A stretch of 64,000 nt of DNA from Tricholomella constricta (Eukaryota > Basidiomycota > Agaricomycetes > Agaricales > Lyophyllaceae), in the NCBI GenBank assembly GCA_013368375.1, contig JAACJP010000052.1:124001-188000 (forward strand), in the 5' to 3' direction. Position numbers and translations under genes: made by a program. The notes under the pieces are model-generated. The model saw nothing but the letters and a program-made list of their open reading frames with translations. It searched no databases and was not told the DNA's origin. Positions 32,215 to 42,533 of the stretch are shown one piece after another; within the stretch, counting starts at the first letter, position 1, and every line of letters starts with the position of its first letter.

Positions 32215-34207
32215 CGTAAAGTTTCGAATGAGCGGGGAGAGGGGTCAGAGAAGCTTCGAGACTAGCATCCTTTCCATTGGCCCTTTTATGTTGTTTTTTT
32301 CCCTGCGTGCGATTGGCCCTGTTACCAATGATAACTCCGAAAACCCTAATGCTCAATGTGTATCAAGAAGATGCATCCTGACCACTCAGGCCTCACTTCA
32401 CATTGGGATATAGATGTGCGGCGTTTTTTCTTCTGATGTGCTCGAGTCAACGGTGCTGAGGACCTGGCTATGACGTTCGTGACAGGCAATGTTCGACACG
32501 CATTAGCTTGTGGCTGGGAGCGAGACCTCACCTAGGCCTCAAGAACATATCTCTATTGGGCGAATGTAACAAACAATATCGGAAGGCAAACACCGCTGGA
32601 GAACATCAGCCCATTGTCCTCCAATGGAAATTGACACCCGTAAAGCACCACACCGTTTACGCAGTGCCTGAGCACGAGTCACGACGTACGCAGATTGAAA
32701 AGTAAGGTATGATATCAAAGTATTGGACTCAAAAATTGTTTCAATCGAACCTGGGGTCGAATCGATAGGTCGAGGCAGTGGTGCAATAGTAATATGGCAG
32801 ATTGTACATCGGGCAATCGGATAATCGATCGCTATCCATTTCCACCTTCTGCCCTTGGCTATGAGCGTTTGAGCCCCCGCTCCAAATCACTACACGCTCC
32901 GGCCACGCCGCACATCTGAGATCGCAAAAAGGTTCCATGTCATTTGACTCTACAGCGATTTCCAAGAAGGATATAAGCACTTGTAGAAACTCGGCCTCGT
33001 TGAAGCCCCAATCCGGAGAATGTTGTCTTCCCACCCTAAAGCTCAGCTTCAAGCCTGAAGATAAGGGCACTATTTGACCGAGAGCTAAATCTTGAAGAGT
33101 CACTTCGTCGACGCCGATAGGTTTGGATGCAGATGCTCTTAGTTAGAGATCGGATCGACGTCGACGTTTCAAAGCCTGTGATATCAGTATCTTAGGAGCT
33201 TCCAAGTCCTGCCCTTCTGCCCTTCCCTTTCCGTTTCCTTTCCTCATTACACACTTTTCGGAAGATACTCGACTGACACACAGTCGATATGCTCATGACG
33301 CTAGTTTTATCTCTGCCTCTCCAACTTCTGATCGTGGAGATCCCTGACCCGCTTCAAATCAGCACAAAACGACCGGCTGATGCCTCCTTGGATACGTCGT
33401 GCTATTGCTCGTCTTCGATACACGTCCAAACATCCATGCTCCTTCCATCACGCCGCCGACATACACTCAAGCTCTCGTAGGCCCAGGTGTTACTACATGC
33501 ACCATCACCACCATCATTCAAAATTTTGTATAGATCTGCCAGTCGTATTTCCCCGAGCATCGACAGCCCTCAACATGTCACTTCAGTGAGGTGCTGTTGG
33601 GAAGAAGTTCCTCAAAGGAGGGCGATATGGCCTTACGCAAACTCCCTGGGCAGACGGCATCAAGTGAGCTTGGGAATCCCCTTTATCCCTGACTGCCGAG
33701 TTCTATCAACGCACTCTGCCCGACATTATGATTTGAGGGACTGCGGAACATAACAGTCGTGGCTCTTGTTCTGGACTACGATATTGAACGCTGCGATCAT
33801 CTAGATTCTTGTTGACTGCTACAATCTCCCTGTCCCCAATACCATCTACGGAGTACGCGAATGTCGGCGATGGAAATCGTTTTACACACTCGTTGACGAG
33901 GTTACGAGTGCAACGAACATCGAAAACCCACAAAGCACTCGATCTTCTTCTCTGTGTAGACGTTCTCCCAGGCGAAGCCCGACATATCTCATGGTGTGGG
34001 ATAACATCATGTGCATCGGTGCCGTCACGCTCAAAGGCACAAGACGCCTGAATGTTATAAGCGTCCTCCCTCCGTCGATTTTCGACAGCCTTCTGATAAG
34101 CAGGAACCGACAGCCTTCGACATGAATCAACTACGGCTATATAGCCTGGCTGATCTCGCCAATCTCCCCTTTATCCGTCTCCCCCCTGACATCGTCTCAT
34201 TAGGCCG
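32215..34207. other. Mostly non-coding; one weak open frame at 32741-33103 (minus)
   Basis: A 120-codon minus-strand frame (MTLQDLALGQIVPLSSG start) has no recognised motif and no visible exon partners; I would not call it a gene. The rest shows only short frames. The stretch before 34208 probably includes the promoter of the next gene. Confidence 0.35.
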
Positions 34208-36049
34208 ATGGCGTCTCAACATCCTTCTCTTCACCTGGACAGCAAATTGGGGGCCGCCTTCCTGGGGAACTTGGTCGCTTCAATGTATGTACCCTACTTC
34301 ACCGACGCGGAAACTTATATTTACTATATATCTCAAGTTTTTACGGAATCACATGCGTACAGACCTATACATACTTCAGGAATGATGCCAGAGACCGATG
34401 GTGGTTCAGGGTGGTGGTACGTAGATGGTACAGACCATGGCCTACTATATTTTATTGAAGGCCGTGAGCTCTGCAACAGATCTACTTCCTTTGGTAGAAC
34501 TATCTGCACCAACTGAACGGCTAGCGACTGCAAGACTGATGACGGTGCCATAATCAGGTTTTTGGACACGTTACACCTCGCATTCGTTACACACGGGCTG
34601 TATTTTTATTTGGTCTCAAACTTCGGCAACCTTGTGGCTCTCGTTTCGCCTACTTGGTGAGTTGCCCAGCTTTCGGAATTTACCGGGGCTCTCTGACGTT
34701 TTGTGTAGGAGTTTTCTCGTGCGTCCCACTATTCCCACCCACTAGGTGAATTGCAAAATAAAGTCTCAATGGCTATAGGTGGAGATCTACCTTACGGTAT
34801 GAAGTCTGGAAACTCGGCAGTTAGGCGTAAGCTCAATGGGTGATGTGTCTACCTCCTAGTGTGTCAGTGATTTCATCGTTAGATGGTAAGCAACCCGCCC
34901 CACTGCTCTTGTGCGCTACTGCTGACCTTACACCCAGCATCTATGGGCGTCGCGTTTGGATCGGTATGTATTCCAATACTGCCTGAACTGACAGGTCCTC
35001 ATCATCGCAGTGACGGGGCAAAATAAACTCCTCGCAGCGTGCATCGTGAGCTGCTTTATTTTCGCTCGCATTTCGGCGTTGAACAGATATCAATGAATAC
35101 TAGGCAATCACTTCGACGCTTACATGTGGTGCGTTTTCCGTGAATTTCAAATATAAATGTGGCGTATAACTCGAAGTACCTTATCCCCTAGTGACTGGTT
35201 TTGGTACGTAGACCTTTTCTGAGCTTTATTGTCAATCTCTGATATAATTCAGCATTCGCATCGCGAGCGTTTGTACCGCTCACACTGCTTGAGGAATTAC
35301 CATACTTATCATTCAATGACACGCAGATTCTCTGTCAAGACATTCGAAAACTTTTCCAAGATCTCCGTTAGTATAAATTCGCCGCCGAGACGCTGTAAAA
35401 TGCTGACAGACTGTTTTACGACTGTTTATAGTATTTTCTTTATATTGCGTTGGGAAGTGGCGTCGTCGCCGACTTATTGATTGCGAGCTCCCTCTGTCTT
35501 TACTTGTCAAAAAGCCGGACTGGCTTCCGAAAGTACGTCCGTTGGGTGCGGCGGCTAGCGTCGTTTAACACCAAGATCCTCCAGGACCGACTCCATCGTC
35601 AATGCATTGATCATGTACGCCATCAATACGAGTGAGTTGCCGCTTGTAGTACCCTGTGGTGGAGTGAAACTCACAGTCTGGTCGCAGGCCTGCTTACAAC
35701 GTGCGTACTTGTCGCTAGCTCGTCGGTGTACTGCGTCAGTTGACAAAGGACAGTATATGCTCCGCGGCGTGTTTCATCACATATACGATCTGGCCGAAAG
35801 AATTTACATTCATTGGAATCTACTTCTCACTCAGTAAATGTAAGTACCGTTTCCGTTCAGGAATGAAATAGGCTCCCAAGTTGACTGTGACGGACAGTGT
35901 ATCTTAACAGCCTTCTTGCGACGCTCAATAACAGAGAGGCGCTCGCGGAAAAAATCAGCGGCGTCTCCAATTTCTCACTCTCCAACATGAACTCTCCGTC
36001 AAAAGCGTCCGCCAGCAGGCATGGGCCGGTATGTGTTCTGTTTGCATAA
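34208..36049 (+). CDS. DUF6534-type multi-spanning membrane protein, exact exons partly unresolved
   Basis: Agaricomycetes have many such seven-helix-like proteins of unknown role. Exon 1 (34208-34284) encodes MASQHPSLH...LGAAFLGNLVAS; exon 2 (about 34339-34430) encodes FYGITCVQTYTYFRNDARDRWWF. The next (about 34560-34660) encodes FLDTLHLAFVTHGLYFYLV. Later pieces are SDFIVRW, IYGRRVWI, TGQNKLLAACI (34870-35050), GVVADLLIASSLCLYLSKSRTGFR (35455-35540), DSIVNALIMYAINT with GLLTTCVLVASSSVYCV (35588-35740), EFTFIGIYFSLSK (35800-35835) and a cytosolic end VYLNSLLATLNNREALAEK to 36049. The order and hydrophobic segments fit the family. One stretch near 34690-34860 could not be joined in frame, so the gene may be damaged there. 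Confidence 0.6.
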
Positions 36050-37029
36050 ATTTCTGATTCTCTTACGATCTGTGGTTCAAATTTACCACCTAGCCTCTTG
36101 TTGTCAGCATTGATCGGGAGGTTGTCAACAGTTTCGAGTTTGGGGATGCGAGGAAGCATGGGAAGTCCACTAGCGACATTCCTTGAATGCCTAGAACACT
36201 CTATCATACAATCACCACATTCTTTGAAGGCACTTATTTGAGCGAATTATTTCGTCACCACCCTGGCCACGCTTTCAAGTACTCCTCATACGACGTGATA
36301 CTATGTCAGGGACGGTCGAGTCTTCTAAGTTCCGGGTGATACTCAGGGCCGGTGGGCATGAACTTACCTCCAGGTGACGAAGAAATAGGTGGCGGAGTGG
36401 CCTGGAATTCCCAAGATAGAGTCCACGATGCTATTTCATGAAGTGGGTCAGTTTCGTTACTCACTACACGCTCGGCTATCTTTGTTCCGGCACGTTCTGA
36501 ATAACATCGCTTATGACCGCATGAGCTTCCTCTACGCTGGATCCTTGTTCTTCGGCTGAAGGCTTTGGAAACTGAGGTTTGGGGAAACGGCAGGCGAAAG
36601 CAACACATCAGGTCGGGGCAGGATGCACCCTTCAAGGCTCCAGTGGCACTCGTTGTCATGTGGCATTTAAAGACTGGCTACGGTGCCACTCGGTAAAGCA
36701 CGAGGTCGCCGGCGCAGTTGTCATCAGGGTTTCATACCAATGAAACCACTCTGAGAGTGGCATAGTGAGGTGTGCCAAAAGTCTGCGAGACGCTCACTAG
36801 GTAAAAGCCAGGTCCCAGTGCGTTAGTGTCCTCCAGTAAGTCCTTTAAGTCGGTATATAGAACGGATATCTGCATCGCAAGTACCGGCGTCGACTTTGAG
36901 CAGCATCATTGCATGAAAGAGCTGTCCCGGGCCGAGAAATGTGGCAGTGCTGTAACCACAGCCCTTGATCATGACTTGACCCTTGACTTGTCCTTTCATT
37001 CACAATCACTTTGCACCTTGCTTCTCGCC
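36050..37029. other. Intergenic with a short fragment of a K-type gene
   Basis: Bases about 36305-36365 match, with small changes, the K-type gene end at 38441-38490 (same TCAGGGA-GGTCGAGTCTTCT word). No other gene piece recognised; promoter of the SH3 gene presumably lies at the right end. Confidence 0.45.
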
Positions 37030-37916
37030 ATGACAAGCGACGAAAACGCCGTTCTGCTCGCCCATATCGTCTCCCAAGTGGAGAGCAACGTTAATTTCCT
37101 CGTCGCACAGAACCACATCTCGCGCGCCGACGCGAATACATTCCTTGCCAAATTGCCTGCCAATGGCAACGCCCCGGCGACGACGACCGTCACTCCAAGC
37201 CTCGCATCGCGCGTGCGTGGGATGGTAGGTGCAGCACCAACCCCACCCGCCGCACCACCTCGGCCCGCAACGACACAGCAAGCACGCGCCTTATGGGCGT
37301 ACAATGAGAACGGCCAGGTGAGCACAGTGATAGGGACGCTTGTTAATCAAACATTTCCAATAAAACTTGGGTATGCAGGATCCAGACGACCTCTCCTTTG
37401 CCGCGGGCGACATCGTTGAGATCGTCGAGGAGACCAACGCGGACTGGTGGATGGGCAAGGTGCACGGCAAGCAGGCGCTCTTCCCCTCCAGCTACGTCGA
37501 GAAGATCCACAACGCCGCTCCTGTTCCTGCCATCGCCCCCGCTGCTGCAGGGCAAAAGACGCCCTACAGGCCGTTCGGCGCGGCGATGCACGGGCACAAT
37601 GCTCCGCCGCCTTCGGGTGCGGGCGTCAATACGGTTGGGCTGCAGCAAGCGGAGGGGACGGAAGAGAAAAAGGGCAAGTTTGGCAAGTATGGCAATACGG
37701 TACGTGATTTTGGTTTGCGGCCTTCATCGTGCGCTACTAATGGGGCTGGTCACTATAATCTTAGATGGCGCATTCGGCGGCGGGAGGTGTGGGTTTTGGA
37801 GCTGGTGCGTCATTTGCTGTGTCTTTTCATCTCTCGGGAAGGGTGGTCATGTTAATCGTATCGCTTTCACTATAGGCGCTGCGATTGGCGGCGGTTTGGT
37901 CCGTGCTATCTTTTAG
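37030..37916 (+). CDS. SH3-domain protein of the Lsb1/Pin3 type (actin-patch associated)
   Basis: Four exons (37030-37317, 37379-37699, 37765-37804, 37876-37916) give 229 residues. Residues 1-60 form a helical N-terminus (NAVLLAHIVSQVESNVNFLV). A Pro/Ala-rich linker follows. The SH3 domain starts near residue 85: ARALWAYNENGQ, DPDDLSFAAGDIVEIVEE, NADWWMGKV, then ALFPSSYVEKI, with all canonical SH3 residues (ALYxY variant, WW, P, Y). The C-terminus is Gly-rich (AHSAAGGVGFGAGAAIGGGLVRAIF), a typical end for these proteins. Yeast Lsb1/Lsb2 bind Las17 and control actin assembly and endocytosis; the same role is likely here but not shown. Confidence 0.88.
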
Positions 37917-38338
37917 ACTTCTTTCGCTATCGGAGGATATGGGACACCCCGGGATACCCCCGCATGCTTATTTATTGTGGAACATCTTTCGCCTCACTTG
38001 GATTACAGTAAGTACACTGGACATCAGAAATACAGACATTCCCTGCACGATCATTCATCTTTGGCCAAGCTATATACTGAAATGCCATGTCTTGTGAAAA
38101 TTTGCGACCCACCACCTTGGGTAACTCATGATTGTTCTCTATCCAACAACTTGGGTTTCTGGGGTTCGCTTCGCTTCCTCAAACAACAACTACACCCCCA
38201 ATCCCACGTCCATATTTGATGCATCGTCTTCATTGTCAAAATAGGACGCCAACAGCGGGTATTCTGGCAGTTTTAATTAGGCATACACAAGCTTATGAAG
38301 ACGTTACTCTGGTAGGCTGTCGACATGAACAGCAAGCA
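37917..38338. other. Intergenic, convergent 3' ends
   Basis: 3' flanks of the SH3 gene (plus) and the K0 gene (minus). No coding motif seen. Confidence 0.45.
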
Positions 38339-39455
38339 CTACCAAGTTTCAGCCGGTGCATCATCCTCGTCGTCGTCATCCTCGTCGTCGTCCGAGTCTT
38401 TCTGTGCCAAGTACTCCTGATAGTCCGTGATGCCTAAATCAGGGATGGTCGAGTCTTCTGGGTGATACTTAGCCCAATGGGAATGTATCATCTTCCAAGC
38501 AGCGACGGCCTCGTTCCAAAAATCTTCGTCTTTCAATGCTCTGTCCTCGAGAAAACCCTCACGGCTCCTTCGCTCAAAGATCTCAGCAGCGCTCTTGATG
38601 CTGTCGTTTTCAACAAAAAGACCACGATGCCAAACCGTATAATCTAAAGGCAAAAGTGTTCTGATCAAATTGGCAAGGATTCTTGTAAAAGCACATACCA
38701 GGAAGGTACCAGGTATCGAGGGCATTCAAAAATGCTCTAAGTTCTTTACAGGCAAGCAAGCGTGGCCTTGGCCTCAATTCGCCTTCCTCGATGGCAACAT
38801 GGGTGTCGCAATTATGAATCTCTGCGTTGGAAAAATTGATGATGAAAGGCTCGCCCTTCAAGTTCAGGACGTTCTCAGGATAAATGGCGTTGTGACGGAT
38901 GTTCAGTTTAATGTGCAATTTCTCAATGATGTTAACAAGCTTACGCCTTTGCGATCCTCCGTGAGCAATGTGAACGGCGTGTTTTCATGCGACACACCTG
39001 AATGGCTGGTCATTCTCTAGTTCCCTCCAAAGCGCGATACCAAGAGGTTCTCCGCAATATTGGAGGACGAGACAGGCGCAGTCCGCAGGGGTGTCATTGT
39101 CATCGTCAGAGTAATCCGTCTCGATATATTCCCACTTATAGAGGCCGTAGAACTCGGGGACGCCGTTGCCATACATCGGCTTGAGATGGTCCACGTAGAA
39201 GTCTGCTTCGTCTTTCAAGTCATCCATGTCATCAAGATCATCGCTGAAATAGAAGACGACGGTCCTCTCCTGGCCGGCGGCATCGTTGACATACTTCATT
39301 TTTGCCTCGTAGATGAGTACGCCATCGCCGCGATCCTCCAAAATTGTTGCATCTTCCAAGACGATAGGAGCCTGAACTGCATACTTGTCGTCCCAGATGG
39401 AAAGTGTTATGGGGTCGTAAGGTTCATTGTTCCGGAAAGTGACGCTGCTAGACAT
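38339..39455 (-). CDS. Kinase-like protein K0, probable pseudokinase
   Basis: Three exons (39455-38998, 38946-38699, 38643-38339) give 336 residues with the same exon phases as the K genes at 47402-59552. It starts MSSSVTFRNNEPYDPITLS and contains WDDKYAVQAP, the helix-C-like DEADFYVDHL and CACLVLQYCGEPLG (hinge). The catalytic-loop position reads IRHNAIYPENVLN where relatives have HRDLYPxDVLN, and the DFG position reads INFSNA instead of IDFS. Both catalytic aspartates are therefore replaced by Asn, which predicts no phosphotransfer. The C-terminus is long and acidic (Asp/Glu run). It lies alone and inverted, 8 kb from the K array. Role unknown. Confidence 0.75.
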
Positions 39456-40243
39456 GTTGAGAGCTGTAATGGGCGAGTACGAATCGGGCGCTCAAGTTGA
39501 AAGTTCAAATAAGTCGTTGAAGGATCAAATAATATCCCCGCTTCATTACGTCTCGCTGTCATTTCTCATTTTTCTTGCCGAGATATTACCACATAAGTTG
39601 TTGATATTTTAAGGGGAATGAATGCAAACTAGTCAGATTAGCGTGTAGCCGAATCTTGTTCATAGTTTGTTACATCTGTTACTGGCACCATGAAAAGTAT
39701 AGCCTCTTGACTATCTTTGTGGCGATTCTCCTCGTATGGATCCTAGTGCTGATATCTATGGCGCATCCTGATATTAGGTAGAAGGCCAGCCGTAGCTCTC
39801 GGAAACGAAGCGAACCAGTTTTTGTTATTTATGTCCAGAAAGGTTATTGCGTCGTGCGCTGACAGATAAATAATGCAAATTTCCGCAGGATGAAAGCGCC
39901 ACAACAAAATTTCGTCAGAGCTACTTCACGTGCGCTTTCGCCACGCCGCGCCACAAAAACACCGATAGGCATGCTGCGAGCAGGCGTAGGCACAGAACAT
40001 CTCATTTTTCCGACGTCGTTGCCATCGTCCTTCTGCCGTAATTATGAACTTACTGTCTCGAGCGACTGGATGTAGCGCATAGTCAAAATTGACCTGGGCG
40101 CCCACGCAAATTGGCATTTAGCCAATGCAACAATGGTCCGTATTGCCAAGTGTATAATGTAGTTGCGAGTGCATATGCATGCGCAAGGAAGTATACGATT
40201 AACGATCCGTTTACGACCAAGCGCCGGGAAATCGAGACTCTAT
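39456..40243. other. Intergenic, nothing recognised
   Basis: Promoter side of K0 and 3' flank of the secreted-protein gene. No coding motif seen. Confidence 0.4.
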
Positions 40244-41163
40244 TTAAACCAAGAGGGCGAAGACGCTGGAGACGGCAACGAGGACGGTTGCGCCGGAGAA
40301 AGCGCTGAGGATGAATGCGCTCGAGTCCTTGTTGTCGCCCGGCTTATCCGCCGTCTTATCGGATGCACTCTGTGAGATGCCTGCGGGGGTCGCGCCGTCT
40401 AGATGGCACAGTATGATCAGAGACAGGAGAAGTAACAGGAGATGCTGATGGGCGCACCGTTGAAGGAGGCGCCGCACTGGTTCTCTAAGTCGTTGTTAAA
40501 TCTAGAGAACCCGGGGATATCGGCTTTGATGGTGTTATATGCAGCTTTGATGCAGTTTGTGCACGACAAGTTGGCGGGAATTGTCTTGTCGCCCGGGTTG
40601 AATGAGAAGATCGATTTAATGCTGAGAGGTCCGAAGATGTTTTGGATGTTCGTGAGTGTCTGCGTCACACAGTTCGTGTCGCCGCTGCGTCACAATGAAT
40701 GTGAGTTGAGGAATTTGAAGGAAGAAGGGACTTACTCCTTGAGACATACGACCTTGCGCGCGGTCGGGTAATATTGCTGGATGATCGTGGTGATGCCGGC
40801 GGTGTCGCTTGACTGGAAACCGAGAGAGGAGAGCTCGGTGAGGCAACCTGTGGTTGCGTTGGTGACGATTGCTGCAAGGGTGTCGTTGCTGCACGACGGC
40901 GCAGCACAGAGGCTGGTAAGCCAATTGTTAATGGGCTCGACGATGGAGGCATTGCTGTCCCCGAGGATGGGGATTAGCGGCGAGGGCGTCAGGCACGCAT
41001 TGGCCTCGGGGTTCGTAGCGATGGTTGTGAGTGCCTTCGTACAGGCCTGTGAGAGGTTCAGCCTGCGAACGTTAGTCGGGCTGCACATCGGGTTGAAGCT
41101 CGAAACTTACTGAGCAGCAGCGACGGAAAGCAGGGCAGAGATTGTGAGGACGCGGGCAAACAT
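40244..41163 (-). CDS. Secreted, probably GPI-anchored Cys-rich protein (DUF7729-like)
   Basis: Four exons (41163-41111, 41062-40736, 40684-40458, 40398-40244) give 253 residues. Residues 1-18 (MFARVLTISALLSVAAAQ) are a signal peptide with likely cleavage after Ala-Ala-Ala. The mature part has regularly spaced cysteines: SQACTKALTTI, NACLTP, SLCAAPSCSND, TGCLTELSSLGF, VVCLKDGDTNC, LSCTNCIKAAY and ENQCGASF. It ends with a Ser/Thr/Asp-rich spacer and a hydrophobic tail with a small-residue site before it (DSSAFILSAFSG...), as for a GPI signal. Conserved in Agaricomycetes; function unknown, presumably cell wall or plasma membrane. Confidence 0.82.
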
Positions 41164-42533
41164 GGTCTAGGATGTAAGTAGGATGCGTCAGTAGGAGGAG
41201 AGAGAGTCAATAAACGTTGCTTTTGTGATCATTTGTTATCCGCAGCGCGGGCTGTGTTGCCAAGGTTATCTGGGGCCATCATGCCGCGCGTGACACGGCG
41301 GCGACCACAAAGGCCCACTCACTCCGACGGCGCAAAAAGTATTATACAGTTGCTATATTATACACGTAAGGAATATGTCCCGGGTCCAGGTATCTGATCA
41401 TCATTGATCTCGGTGAAACCTTCCAGGCGCTGTTCGAAATCTTGCGCGTCTGGATATACATACAGGCCTTTATCTACTACTTGTAAATATTCTTATGTCG
41501 AAGTTTTCATTTCTATGGATTTTTTAGAATATGTACTTTCCACTCATCAACGAAGTGTCACTCATTCCTTAATTCAATCCTTTGTGTCCGGCTACTATCG
41601 GCCTGAAGAGCCCGCCTCGGAAAGGTTGGAGAATATGACAAAGTGAAGGAAGGAAAGAAGGTCAGGTGAAGACGGAAGTAATACCTTTGCGGAATGCACT
41701 TTCCGTTGCGCTGACAGCACGAGCACGATGTCGTCGTATTTTGTGAACCTAGCAACTGAGAGACTTTTGGCTTTTTGTTTTGAAGGTGGAGGAGAAGTCC
41801 CGGAGCGGATGTATGACCCAGACGTCGAGGTCAAATTTATACATGATCGAGGTCCCAGACATGGCAGCCATAGTCGAGTTTATCGTCCAACGTCCCTTGT
41901 TGACGGTGTTATGAGCACGAGGCTAACGGGTGACGTTGTGCTATATAGTATCAACCTTGGAGTAGACGGCTCCCAAGCAAAGCAATTCCGATTAATCGGG
42001 GTGAAGCTGAGAGGAGGAACATAAAAGATCTCGATCGCTTTGATTTTTGTAATTTGGGTACCATAAAAATGGCTGAAGGCGTAAACCTTTCAGTCAACGC
42101 TCTCCGAGCTGTAGCTGATTATGGATCTTGTAATCGCGATTGGTACTTCCGCAGATCTTCGAAAAATGGCGTACAGAAGTTGTTCCGGAGTACAATGAGC
42201 AAGAAGCTGTTGAAGACAAGTGAGCTTTCGTGCGATATAGGTGGCATGCATAGACGTTCGGGGCACGACGTTGCGGTGACCTCGCGTTGGCAATCGCATC
42301 GATGATCGTTGTCCGCAACCCTCATGTGCACGTGACCAATAAGTTTAAATAGTTATTTGCTCATGTTGGCGAGTATTTTCTTCTTCTTCCCAAATTGGAT
42401 GCTTGATCGATTTTTTGCACGGCCTGCTGGATTTGCTCAGGTCTTCTGGTGTCCACGAGCTCTCTCTCATCATCTACCGCCTCCTGGCTACAGATTCTTC
42501 TCTGAATCCCATCCCTGCGCGGCCAAGAAAAAA
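41164..42533. other. Region without a confident gene
   Basis: A minus-strand frame at 41595-41834 (KAKSLSVARFTKYDDIVLVLSAQ...) could be the first exon of a BTB-type protein but nothing follows it. A plus frame at 41728-42024 is probably its shadow. The promoter and 5' leader of OLA1 lie at the right end. Confidence 0.3.
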
